DNA from: Pseudomonas paraeruginosa PA7
GTDB lineage: Bacteria > Pseudomonadota > Gammaproteobacteria > Pseudomonadales > Pseudomonadaceae
Assembly: GCF_000017205.1 (NCBI RefSeq)
Contig: NC_009656.1
Coordinates: 6,130,501 to 6,194,500, forward strand
Length of the DNA stretch: 64,000 nt
Direction: 5' to 3'
Shown: piece after piece, positions 18,687 to 29,518 of the stretch
Position numbering within the stretch: position 1 is the stretch's first letter
Layout of the letters: each line of letters starts with the position of its first letter
Notes under the pieces: generated by a model
Database searches by the model: none
Told to the model about the DNA's origin: nothing
What the model saw: only the letters and a program-made list of their open reading frames with translations
Made by a program: the position numbers and the translations under genes

Positions 18687-20471
18687 ATGTCCGTGTTCGC
18701 CACCGCCGCCCAGGACCGTGTGCTGGACCTCGGCGACCTGCTCCGCGAGCTGGTCGCCCAGGGTCGGGTCGGGCAGGACCAGGCCGAACAGTGCCTGGCG
18801 ATCCGCCGCAGCGCGGTGCGCAACCAGCAGCATCCGCTGGAGTTCCTCGCCGCGCAGCAGGTCGAGGATCTCAAGCGGCCCGGACGCAAGCTCGACCTGG
18901 AGACCCTGACCCAGTGGCTGGCCGAATACGCCGGCCAGCCCTACCTGCGCATCGACCCGCTGAAGATCGACGTCGCCGCGGTGACCCCGCTGATGTCCTA
19001 CGCCTTCGCCCAGCGCCATGGCATCCTCGCCGTCGCGGTGAGCCCGGAGGAAGTCACCGTCGCCAGCGCCCAGCCCTTCGTACAGGGCTGGGAAAGCAAC
19101 CTGGTGCACGTGCTCAAGCGGCCGATCAAGCGGGTGGTGGCCAATCCGGCGGACATCCAGCGCTATACCGTCGAGTTCTTCCGCCTGGCCCGCTCGGTCA
19201 GCGGCGCCACCTCGCCGGACCAGAAGATCAGCGGCGTCGGCAACTTCGAGCAGTTGCTCAACCTGGGCGCCGCCGACCAGGAGCCGGACGCCAACGACGC
19301 GCACATCGTCACCATCGTCGACTGGCTGTTCCAGTACGCCTTCCAGCAGCGCGCCAGCGATATCCACATCGAGCCGCGCCGCGAGCAGGGCACCGTGCGC
19401 TTCCGCATCGACGGCGTGCTGCACAACGTCTACCAGTTCCCGCCGCAGGTGACCATGGCGGTGGTCAGCCGCCTGAAGTCGCTGGGCCGGATGAACGTGG
19501 CGGAGAAGCGCAAGCCGCAGGACGGCCGGGTCAAGACCAAGACCCCGGACGGCGCGGAAGTCGAACTGCGCCTGTCGACCCTGCCCACCGCCTTCGGCGA
19601 GAAGATGGTGATGCGCATCTTCGATCCCGAAGTGCTGCTCAAGAGCTTCGACCAGCTCGGTTTCTCCGCCGACGACCTGCGCCGCTGGCAGAGCATGACG
19701 CGCCAGCCCAACGGCATCATCCTGGTCACCGGCCCCACCGGCTCGGGCAAGACCACCACGCTGTACACCACGCTCAAGCAACTGGCCACCGACGAGGTGA
19801 ACGTCTGCACCATCGAGGACCCGATCGAGATGATCGAGCCGTCCTTCAACCAGATGCAGGTGCAGCACAACATCGACCTGACCTTCGCCAGCGGCGTGCG
19901 CGCCCTGCTGCGGCAGGACCCGGACATCATCATGGTCGGCGAGATCCGCGACCTGGAGACCGCCGAGATGGCGATCCAGGCCGCGCTCACCGGACACCTG
20001 GTGCTTTCCACCCTGCACACCAACGACTCGCCCACCGCCATCACCCGCCTGCTCGAACTGGGCGTGCCCTACTACCTGATCCGCGCCACCGTGCTCGGGG
20101 TCATGGCCCAGCGCCTGGTGCGCACGCTCTGCCCGCATTGCAAGGCACCGATGCAACTGGCCGACAGCGACTGGCACGAGCTGACCCGCCCCTGGAGCGC
20201 CCCGCCGCCCAGCGGCGCGCACCAGGCGGTGGGCTGCCTGGAATGCCGCGATACCGGCTACCGCGGACGCGCCGGCGTGTATGAAATCATGCTGCTCAGC
20301 GATAGCCTGAAGGAGCTGATCACCGCCGACACCGACCTGGTCGCCCTGCGCCGCCAGGCCTACAAGGAAGGCACCCGCAGCCTGCGCCTGTCCGGCGCGC
20401 AGAAGGTCGCCGCCGGACTCAGCACGCTGGAGGAAGTGCTGCGCGTGACCCCGCACAGCGAGCAGAAGTAG
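18687..20471 (+). CDS. GspE/PilB-type secretion ATPase, orphan
   Basis: A 594-residue type II secretion/type IV pilus assembly ATPase. An N-terminal MshEN-like domain (about 60-170) precedes the ATPase core: Walker A GPTGSGKTTTLY at 349-360, Asp box CTIEDPIEM, Walker B DPDIIMVGEIRD, and HLVLSTLHTNDSP. A zinc tetracysteine module is intact (C482, C485, C517, C520). No pseudopilin, inner-membrane or secretin gene lies nearby, so it must work with components elsewhere or have a separate role. It follows the CYTH-CHAD gene by 37 bases on the same strand and may be co-transcribed. Confidence 0.88.
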   Translation: MSVFATAAQDRVLDLGDLLRELVAQGRVGQDQAEQCLAIRRSAVRNQQHPLEFLAAQQVEDLKRPGRKLDLETLTQWLAEYAGQPYLRIDPLKIDVAAVTPLMSYAFAQRHGILAVAVSPEEVTVASAQPFVQGWESNLVHVLKRPIKRVVANPADIQRYTVEFFRLARSVSGATSPDQKISGVGNFEQLLNLGAADQEPDANDAHIVTIVDWLFQYAFQQRASDIHIEPRREQGTVRFRIDGVLHNVYQFPPQVTMAVVSRLKSLGRMNVAEKRKPQDGRVKTKTPDGAEVELRLSTLPTAFGEKMVMRIFDPEVLLKSFDQLGFSADDLRRWQSMTRQPNGIILVTGPTGSGKTTTLYTTLKQLATDEVNVCTIEDPIEMIEPSFNQMQVQHNIDLTFASGVRALLRQDPDIIMVGEIRDLETAEMAIQAALTGHLVLSTLHTNDSPTAITRLLELGVPYYLIRATVLGVMAQRLVRTLCPHCKAPMQLADSDWHELTRPWSAPPPSGAHQAVGCLECRDTGYRGRAGVYEIMLLSDSLKELITADTDLVALRRQAYKEGTRSLRLSGAQKVAAGLSTLEEVLRVTPHSEQK

Positions 20472-20553
20472 CGAGTCCCGTCGGCGGAGATCCGACGGTT
20501 GCACGGCACAGAGCCGGACGGGCCGACGCGGCCCACTGACAAGGATGTAGACG

Positions 20554-20667
20554 ATGGCGATCGCTTCCCTCGTCGTCCCCGCGACGACGCTTCGGCACCC
20601 GGCCGCCCGGCCCATGCCCCACGGCGCAAGCGCCCCGCCCGGCGGCGTCGCGCCGCCGCGCAGCTGA
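20554..20667 (+). pseudogene. Short 37-codon ORF, possible slipin/stomatin remnant
   Basis: A short frame starting MAIASLVVPA after AAGGATG (20541-20547). Its TGA (20665-20667) overlaps the GAGGG that probably serves as the ribosome-binding site of the NfeD gene. The first ten residues resemble the hydrophobic start of QmcA-type slipins, which are normally encoded next to NfeD. The rest is Pro/Arg/Ala-rich and unlike any family I know. A slipin gene that lost its middle would explain this, but the match is short. Confidence 0.3.
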
Positions 20668-20677
20668 GGGCCGGCCG

Positions 20678-21148
20678 ATGGAACCCCTGCTGCAACTGGA
20701 CTTCTGGGACTGGCTGGCGCTCGGCACGGTGCTCCTGCTCCTGGAAATCTTCGGCGCCGGCGGCTACCTGCTGCGGACCGGCCTGACCGCGGCCTGCGTC
20801 GGCGCGCTCAGCGCCTTCCTGCCGGGCCTGGCCTGGCCCTGGCAGGTTTTGCTGTTCGCCGGGCTCTCCGCCCTGACCGCCGGCGAGCAGTGGCGGCGCC
20901 GGCGCATGGCCGGCGGGTGCCGGGCAACCCCCGGGTTGCACCGGCGCGGCGACGACCTGCTCGGCCGCAGCTTCCCGCTGCACCGGGCCATCGTCGGCGG
21001 GCTCGGCGAACTGCGTGTCGAGGGCGCGCTCTGGCTGGTCAGCGGTCCCGACCTGCCGCGCGGCGCCCTGGTCCGCGTGACCGGCCAGGACGGCGCCCTG
21101 CTGCGCGTCGAACCGGCCGCCCCCGGAAACGCTACAGCTCCCGGCTGA
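20678..21148 (+). CDS. NfeD-like membrane protein
   Basis: A 156-residue protein: membrane segment from about 12-35 (WLALGTVLLLLEIFGAGGYLL), further hydrophobic helices to about 67, then a small beta-rich OB-type domain (LLGRSFPLHRAIVGGLGELRVEGALW, ending ALVRVTGQDGALLRVEP). This matches short NfeD (YbbJ-like) proteins, which partner SPFH/slipin proteins in membrane quality control. GAGGG at 20666-20670 precedes the ATG. No intact slipin gene is adjacent, only the 37-codon frame upstream. Confidence 0.8.
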   Translation: MEPLLQLDFWDWLALGTVLLLLEIFGAGGYLLRTGLTAACVGALSAFLPGLAWPWQVLLFAGLSALTAGEQWRRRRMAGGCRATPGLHRRGDDLLGRSFPLHRAIVGGLGELRVEGALWLVSGPDLPRGALVRVTGQDGALLRVEPAAPGNATAPG

Positions 21149-21257
21149 CGGGGGCTGCGCGGCAAGGAAAAACAGACCGAACGGTCACCCGCGGCGGAAC
21201 TCGGGGCCGGGAAACGCGATCTGATGTAGCACGCAGCCCCCTATCAGGAGTTCCCCC

Positions 21258-21587
21258 ATGCGTTCGCTCAAACTCGCCGCCGCCACCCTGGCCATCGCCG
21301 CCCTGCCGCTGGGCTCGGCCTCGGCCGATACCTTCTGGCGCAACATCATTTCCTCGGGCGCCACCACGGCCTCTACCTACCTGACCTTCCGCCACGATCA
21401 CAAGCTGATCGTCGCCGCGCAGGACGATGCCGGCAGCTACCTCGCCAGCGACGGCGCGATCCGCGGTCCATACCTGGAAGCCGCGCTGCAGAAGCTGCGC
21501 AGCGACAACCCGGACCTGCAGGCCAGCGACATGGAACTGGCCAGCGCGATCCTCGCCGGCGGCGAGCAGTCCGCCATCCAGCAGTAA
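21258..21587 (+). CDS. Small exported DUF2388-type protein
   Basis: A 109-residue protein with a clear signal peptide (MRSLKLAAATLAIAALPLGS, likely cleaved after ...SASA, residue 23), giving a mature protein starting DTFWRNIISSGATTAS. The block SDGAIRGPYLEAALQKLR is characteristic of small Pseudomonas proteins I associate with DUF2388; no function is known. There is no cysteine or membrane anchor in the mature part, so it is probably periplasmic or released. AGGAG lies 9 bases before the ATG. It is convergent with gcvP across a hairpin. Confidence 0.78.
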   Translation: MRSLKLAAATLAIAALPLGSASADTFWRNIISSGATTASTYLTFRHDHKLIVAAQDDAGSYLASDGAIRGPYLEAALQKLRSDNPDLQASDMELASAILAGGEQSAIQQ

Positions 21588-21595
21588 GCGCCCCG

Positions 21596-21619
21596 CCTCG
21601 CCTCCGCCCGGAGGCGAGG
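21596..21619. terminator. GC-only hairpin between convergent DUF2388 gene and gcvP
   Basis: A perfect 10-bp stem (CCTCGCCTCC and complement) with a 4-base loop ends directly at the gcvP stop codon. It can fold in both transcripts. It has no T-run. Confidence 0.5.
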
Positions 21620-24496
<2,877 letters not shown>

Positions 24497-24561
24497 GGCT
24501 TCGCTCTCGTTGGGGGCGGCATCGCCCTGCCAGCGATCGTCGCCGAACGGATATCGAATGA

Positions 24562-24590
24562 GAAAACAGCGACGGCGAAAATCTGTTTTC
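24562..24590 (-). promoter_or_regulatory. Dyad upstream of gcvP, candidate operator
   Basis: GAAAACAG (24562-24569) and CTGTTTTC (24583-24590) form a perfect 8-bp inverted repeat with a 13-base spacer, between the gcvH terminator and the gcvP start. The local sequence is AT-rich compared with its surroundings. The regulator is unknown. Confidence 0.45.
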
Positions 24591-24597
24591 ACCGTTT

Positions 24598-24628
24598 CGA
24601 AAAGAACAAAGCCTCGAATCATCGAGGC
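24598..24628 (-). terminator. Rho-independent terminator after gcvH
   Basis: On the minus strand GCCTCGA-TGAT-TCGAGGC is followed by TTTGTTCTTTT, a canonical intrinsic terminator. It lies about 40 bases after the gcvH stop and before gcvP, uncoupling gcvP from gcvT-gcvH at least partly. Confidence 0.85.
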
Positions 24629-24670
24629 CTTGTCCAAGGATAGCGGGTTTTGTCGCGGCTACGCGGCGGC

Positions 24671-25060
24671 TCAGCCTTCCGCGTCGACGGCGGCCTGGTA
24701 GGCGGCGGCGTCGAGCAGCTTGTCCAGCTCGGCCGGATTGCTCGGCTTGAGCTTGAAGAACCAGGACGCGTACGGGTCGTTGTTGACGTCTTCCGGGGTG
24801 TCGGCCAGGGCTTCGTTGATAGCGATGACTTCGCCGCCGATCGGCGAGTAGATGTCGGAGGCGGCCTTCACCGACTCGACCACGCCGGCTTCCTGGCCGG
24901 CGGCGAGGGTCTTGCCCAGCTCCGGCAGCTCGATGAAGACCACATCGCCAAGGGCTTCCTGGGCATGGTCGGAAATGCCCACGGTAACGCTGCCGTCGGC
25001 TTCCAGGCGAGCCCATTCGTGGCTCTGGGCGTAACGCAGTTCGGCGGGAATATTGCTCAT
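24671..25060 (-). CDS. gcvH: Glycine cleavage H protein, lipoyl carrier
   Basis: A 129-residue carrier protein whose lipoyl-lysine lies in [20 protein letters not shown]. It shuttles the aminomethyl group between GcvP, GcvT and dihydrolipoamide dehydrogenase. The start chosen, [16 protein letters not shown], gives the normal length; an upstream frame start is unsupported. It lies 46 bases downstream of gcvT on the same strand and is followed by an intrinsic terminator. Confidence 0.95.
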   Translation of the reverse strand: MSNIPAELRYAQSHEWARLEADGSVTVGISDHAQEALGDVVFIELPELGKTLAAGQEAGVVESVKAASDIYSPIGGEVIAINEALADTPEDVNNDPYASWFFKLKPSNPAELDKLLDAAAYQAAVDAEG

Positions 25061-25106
25061 CTTGTTTTCCTCGAAGTCGGAGGCGACGGCGGTCGCCATT
25101 GCCAGG

Positions 25107-26189
25107 TTAGATCAGGGGCTTGCCGTGACGCACGAAACTGGGCTGGACCACCCGTACCGGATACCACTTGCCGCGGATTTCCACCTCGGCGCGGTCGCCG
25201 GTGGCGGCCGGCACGCGGGCCAGCGCGATGGACTTGTTCAGGGTAGGCGAAAAGCTGCCGCTGGTGATCTCCCCCTCACCCACGCCAGCCACCCGCACCA
25301 CCTGGTGGGCGCGCAGCACGCCACGCTCCTCCAGTACCAGGCCGACCAGCTTCGGTTGGTCGCCGGCGGCCTTCTGCGCTTCCAGCGCGCGGCGGCCGAC
25401 GAAGCCCCGCGCAGCCGGCTCCCAGGCTACGGTCCAGGCCATGTTGGCGGCAAGCGGGGAAACGCTTTCGTCCATGTCCTGGCCGTAGAGGTTGAGTCCG
25501 GCCTCCAGGCGCAGCGTGTCGCGCGCGCCGAGTCCCGCCGGGGAGATCCCGGCGCCAACCAGTTCGTTGAGGAAGCCCGGTGCCTCGGCGGCCGGCAGCA
25601 TGATTTCCAGGCCATCCTCGCCGGTGTAGCCGGTGCGGGCGAGGAACCAGTCACCCTCGGCGCGACCCTGGAACGGCTTGAGATCACGGATCAGCGCGGC
25701 GCGCGCCGGGGATACCAGTTCGGACGTGTGCATGCGCGCGTTGGGGCCCTGGATGGCGAGCATCGCCAGGTCGCCGCGCTCCTTCAGGTCGACCCTGAAG
25801 CCGGCGGCCTGCGCCTGCATCCAGGCGATGTCCTTGTCGCGTGTCGAGGCGTTGACCACCACCCGGTAGCCGTTATCGGTCAGGTAGACGATCAGGTCGT
25901 CGACCACCCCGCCCTCTTCGTTGAGCATCGCGCTGTAGAGCGCCTTGCCGGTCTCGCCGAGGCGCGCCACGTCGTTCGCCAGCAGGTGCTGCAGATAGGC
26001 CCTGGCCTGCTCGCCGGCAACGTCCACCACGGTCATGTGGGACACGTCGAAGACGCCGCAGTCACGTCGGACCTGATGATGCTCCTCGACCTGGGAACCG
26101 TAGTGCAGCGGCATGTCCCAACCGCCGAAGTCGACCATCTTGGCGCCGAGCGCGACGTGCAGCTCGTAAAGCGGGGTGCGCAATCCCAT
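25107..26189 (-). CDS. gcvT: Aminomethyltransferase, T protein of glycine cleavage
   Basis: A 360-residue folate-dependent enzyme that transfers the methylene group from aminomethyl-lipoyl-GcvH to tetrahydrofolate and releases ammonia. Family blocks are visible: [46 protein letters not shown] and [17 protein letters not shown]. The ATG ending at 26189 has GGAG 9 bases upstream. It is the first gene of gcvT-gcvH. A TACAAT (minus strand, 26254-26259) lies about 65 bases upstream and may be its -10. No glycine riboswitch fold was seen in the short leader. Confidence 0.94.
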   Translation of the reverse strand: MGLRTPLYELHVALGAKMVDFGGWDMPLHYGSQVEEHHQVRRDCGVFDVSHMTVVDVAGEQARAYLQHLLANDVARLGETGKALYSAMLNEEGGVVDDLIVYLTDNGYRVVVNASTRDKDIAWMQAQAAGFRVDLKERGDLAMLAIQGPNARMHTSELVSPARAALIRDLKPFQGRAEGDWFLARTGYTGEDGLEIMLPAAEAPGFLNELVGAGISPAGLGARDTLRLEAGLNLYGQDMDESVSPLAANMAWTVAWEPAARGFVGRRALEAQKAAGDQPKLVGLVLEERGVLRAHQVVRVAGVGEGEITSGSFSPTLNKSIALARVPAATGDRAEVEIRGKWYPVRVVQPSFVRHGKPLI

Positions 26190-26330
26190 GGGTATTCTCC
26201 TTCCGGGCGTAGCGGGTGCCGTCGGCGGGAACCGCCGGCACGAAATCGCGCGCATTGTAGCCGCAAGCCCCGAGGCAGGACACCAGTGGCGCAAGCCAGG
26301 ATCCTTCCATAGACCCTACGACCTGCATGG

Positions 26331-27959
26331 TTACTGGGCTCGGCGATCGGAGTGGTGGGCGGAGCGGCGAATCAACCCGACCACCGGTAGCAGGCCGACC
26401 AGCACCAGGGTCAGGGCCGGCAGCGAGGCGCGCGCCCATTCGCCCTCGCTGGTCATCTCGAAGATCCGCACGGCCAGGGTATCCCAGCCGAAGGGACGCA
26501 TCAGCAGGGTCGCCGGCATCTCCTTGAGCACGTCGACGAAGACCAGCAGCGCGGCGCTCAACGAGGCCGGCAGCAGCAACGGCAGGTAGACCCGCAGGAA
26601 CAGCAGCGGACCGCCCACGCCGAGGCTGCGCGAGGCTTCCGGCAACGACGGGCGGATCCGCGCCAGGCCGCTTTCCAGCGGCCCGTAGGCCACCGCCATG
26701 AAACGGATCAGATAGGCCAGCAGCAGGGCGAACAGACTGCCCAGCAGCAGTGGCTTGCCGGCGCCGCCGAGGACGGTGGAAAGCGGGATTACCCAGTGAT
26801 TGTCCAGCCAACTGAAGGCCAGCATGATCGAAACCGCCAGGACCGAGCCCGGCAGCGCGTAACCGAGATTGCCCAGCCCTACCGCGCCGCGGATGCCGCG
26901 GGTCGGCGCCAGGCGCACGGCGAAGGCCAGCAGCAGGGCCACGGCGACCGTGGCCAGGGCGGCGCCGGCGCCCAGCGCCAGGGTGTGGCCGATCAGGTCC
27001 CAGTAGCGCTCGTCGAGATCGAAGCGGCCCTGGCGCCAGAACCAGACCGCCAGTTGCGCCACTGGAATGACGAAGGCGCAAAGGAATACCAGCCCACACC
27101 AGGCGCTCGCCGCCAGAGCCCTGGCACCGCGCAGGCGGTACAACGGCGCGCCGCGTGGCCGCTCGCTGGCGGCCCTGGCCTTGCCCCGCGTGCGGCGTTC
27201 GCCGAGCAGCACCAGGCATACCCCGAGCAACAGCAGGCTGGCCAGTTGGGCGGCGCTGGAAAGGCTGTAGAAGCCGTACCAGGTCTTGTAGATGGCGGTG
27301 GTGAAGGTGTCGAAGTTGAATACCGAGACCGCGCCGAAGTCGGCCAGGGTCTCCATCACCGCCAGCGCCAGGCCGGCGCCGATGGCCGGGCGCGCCATCG
27401 GCAGGGCGACCCGCAGGAACGCCTGCCACGGCGACAGGCCGAGCACCCGCGCCGCTTCCATCAGGCCCTTGCCCTGGGCGATGAAGGCGCTGCGCGCGAG
27501 CAGGTAGACGTAGGGATAGAACACCAGCACCAGGACCAGGATCACCCCGCCGGTGGAACGCACCCGCGGCAGCCGCAGGCCGCTGCCGAACCATTCGCGC
27601 AGCAGGCTCTGCACCGGCCCGGCGAAGTCCAGCAGGCCGACGAAGACGAACGCCAGCACATAGGCCGGGATCGCGAAGGGCAGCATCAGCGCCCAGTCCA
27701 GCCAGCGTCGCCCGGGGAACTCGCAGAGACTGGTGAGCCATGCCAGGCTGACGCCGAGCAGGGTCACGCCGACGCCGACGCCGAGCACCAGGGTCAGGGT
27801 GTTGCCGAGCAGGCGCGGCAACTGGGTATCCCACAGGTGGCTCCAGATTTCCCGGTCGATCTCCAGCCAGCTCAGCAGCAGCACGCTGAGCGGAAGCAGC
27901 ACCAGTGCGGCAACGGTGAAGGTGATGGGGTACCAGCGGCGGGGAGCGGGATGGGCCAC
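26331..27959 (-). CDS. Fe(III) ABC transporter permease (FbpB/HitB-like)
   Basis: A 542-residue inner-membrane protein made of two permease halves with about 12 helices. Each half has an EAA-type loop: ARVLGLSPWQAFLRVALPMA and ASRSLGVGGPLLFLRVYLPL. This two-in-one form is typical of ferric-iron ABC importers. The GTG ending at 27959 is preceded by GAGGA. The gene is downstream of the binding protein on the same strand (67-base gap). No ATP-binding subunit gene is present on either side, so an ATPase encoded elsewhere must be shared. Confidence 0.9.
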   Translation of the reverse strand: MAHPAPRRWYPITFTVAALVLLPLSVLLLSWLEIDREIWSHLWDTQLPRLLGNTLTLVLGVGVGVTLLGVSLAWLTSLCEFPGRRWLDWALMLPFAIPAYVLAFVFVGLLDFAGPVQSLLREWFGSGLRLPRVRSTGGVILVLVLVFYPYVYLLARSAFIAQGKGLMEAARVLGLSPWQAFLRVALPMARPAIGAGLALAVMETLADFGAVSVFNFDTFTTAIYKTWYGFYSLSSAAQLASLLLLGVCLVLLGERRTRGKARAASERPRGAPLYRLRGARALAASAWCGLVFLCAFVIPVAQLAVWFWRQGRFDLDERYWDLIGHTLALGAGAALATVAVALLLAFAVRLAPTRGIRGAVGLGNLGYALPGSVLAVSIMLAFSWLDNHWVIPLSTVLGGAGKPLLLGSLFALLLAYLIRFMAVAYGPLESGLARIRPSLPEASRSLGVGGPLLFLRVYLPLLLPASLSAALLVFVDVLKEMPATLLMRPFGWDTLAVRIFEMTSEGEWARASLPALTLVLVGLLPVVGLIRRSAHHSDRRAQ

Positions 27960-28026
27960 GAAATCCTCGGTGCGGAACGAACGACGCCCCGCTCGGACGA
28001 GCCGGGGCGCCGAGTATAGCCGGCGG

Positions 28027-29025
28027 TCAGTTCCAGCCGGCGCGGTCCATCATGCGAATCGCCTCGGCCTGGCGCTTGCCGGCGACTTCCACCGGGATGC
28101 TGTCGGCCTTGAAGCTGCCCCAACTGGCGACTTCGGCTGACGGCGCGACCTGCGGGTTGGCCGGGAATTCCTGGTTGATCCCGGCGAACAGCGCCTGGGC
28201 GTCGGGCCCGGTCATCCATTCCACCAGCGCCTTGGTCGCCTCGGGATGCGGTGCGTGGCGGGTCAGGCCGATGCCCGACAGGTTGACGTGGACGCCGCGG
28301 TCGGCCTGGTTCGGCCAGAACAGCTTGACCCGCAGGCTCGGGTTCTGCTTGTGCAGGCGCCCGTAGTAGTAGGTGTTGACGATGCCGACGTCGCACTGGC
28401 CGGCGTCCACCGCCTGGATCACCGCGTTGTCGTCGGCGAACACGTCGGTGGCCAGGTTGTTCACCCAGCCCTGGAGGATTTCCTCGGTCTTCTGCGCACC
28501 GTGGGTCTCGATCAGGGTCCCGGTCAGCGACTGGTTGTAGACCTTCTTCGCCGTGCGCAGGCACAGGCGGCCTTCCCATTGCTTGTCGGCGAGGGCCTCG
28601 TAGGTGCTCAGTTCTTCCGGCTTGACCCGCTCGGTGGAGTAGACGATGGTCCGCGCGCGCAGCGACAGGCCGGTCCAGCTGTCGGTGCTGGAGCGGTACT
28701 GCGGAGGAATGTTGCCTTCGATGGTGGCCGACTTGAACGGCTGCAGCAGGCCCATCTGCTCGGCCTGCCAGAGGTTGCCGGCGTCCACGGTGAGCAGCAG
28801 GTCGGCCGGGGTGTTCGCGCCTTCGGCCTTGATCCGCGCCATCAGCGGCGCTTCCTTGTCGGTGATGAACCTGACCTTCACGCCGGTCTTGCTGGTGTAG
28901 GCATCGAACACCGGCTTGATCAGCTCGTCGATGCGCGAGGAGTACACCACCACCTCGTCGGCGGCCTGGGCCAGGCCGGTGATGCCCAGGGCCAGGGCGG
29001 CGAGTAGAGCTTTGCTTGCCTGCAT
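28027..29025 (-). CDS. Periplasmic Fe(III)-binding protein (FbpA/HitA-like)
   Basis: A 332-residue solute-binding protein with a signal peptide cleaved after residue 21 (LAQA then ADEVVVYSS). The family pattern [19 protein letters not shown] opens the mature protein, and the NTYYYGRLH segment supplies the adjacent tyrosines that bind iron in bacterial transferrins. It delivers Fe(III) to the permease encoded downstream. A partial Fur box lies just upstream. The ATG ending at 29025 is preferred because a signal peptide follows at once; the longer frame has no signal. Confidence 0.9.
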   Translation of the reverse strand: MQASKALLAALALGITGLAQAADEVVVYSSRIDELIKPVFDAYTSKTGVKVRFITDKEAPLMARIKAEGANTPADLLLTVDAGNLWQAEQMGLLQPFKSATIEGNIPPQYRSSTDSWTGLSLRARTIVYSTERVKPEELSTYEALADKQWEGRLCLRTAKKVYNQSLTGTLIETHGAQKTEEILQGWVNNLATDVFADDNAVIQAVDAGQCDVGIVNTYYYGRLHKQNPSLRVKLFWPNQADRGVHVNLSGIGLTRHAPHPEATKALVEWMTGPDAQALFAGINQEFPANPQVAPSAEVASWGSFKADSIPVEVAGKRQAEAIRMMDRAGWN

Positions 29026-29053
29026 GAAGACAGCCTCGTCAGCGGAAACAGGC

Positions 29054-29072
29054 ACGAATGATAAGAAATCTC
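29054..29072 (-). promoter_or_regulatory. Candidate Fur box upstream of the iron-binding protein gene
   Basis: The stretch containing AATGATAA followed by AATCTC matches the 19-base Fur consensus at 12 positions by my count. It sits 28-47 bases upstream of the start codon, a sensible operator position for an iron-uptake gene. The match is partial. Confidence 0.4.
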
Positions 29073-29118
29073 GCTTGCGAATCCGTGCGGCTAAATGTGT
29101 CGGGGTATTTCGCCACGC

Positions 29119-29460
29119 ATGGCGTTCAGGATACTCGCCGGGCTGACCCTGCTCGTCGCCTTCGCCATCCGCGCGTTGCTGCCTGCCAATTCTGGCAGGG
29201 AGGCGTCCATGGACGGGCAACGCCCTCTAGTATCCCGTGACCTGTTCCGGATTCCGCTGCTGTCATCGTACGCGGTGGGGTTCTGTGGCCTCTTTTCCCA
29301 GGTCGCCATGTTCATCCATATCGGCATCCATCTCAGCGGTCCGCCGTACGGCCTCGGCACCGCGCAGAACGACTCGGTCTACGCGGTGGTCCTCCTGGCG
29401 CTGCTGGCCACCCGCCGCGGCTGGGCCGTCGCCGCCACCGACCGCCGGCCCCTGCGGGCC
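29119..29460 (+). pseudogene. Remnant of an MFS transporter (YnfM-like)
   Basis: This frame reads like the middle of an MFS drug/sugar efflux protein. [22 protein letters not shown] resembles the end of helix 6. RIPLLSSYAVGFCGLFSQVA then HLSGPPYGLGTA resembles the conserved helix-7 region, and a garbled LLALLATRRG...ATDRR resembles the 'TPLAGRxIDR' loop. Only about 115 of about 390 residues remain, with no first helices, no start signal and no C-terminal half; the frame runs on into the next gene. A deletion followed by decay fits best. Family assignment is from remembered sequence patterns. Confidence 0.6.
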
Positions 29461-29518
29461 ACGCAAGTAAAGAAAGCAAGCCATCGCAAGAACAACAAGA
29501 ACCGACAGGAGGTTAGCC

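Noticed and set aside
26190..26330. Glycine riboswitch ahead of gcvT
   Set aside because: The leader after the likely -10 is only about 65 bases and shows no paired aptamer core, so nothing supports it.
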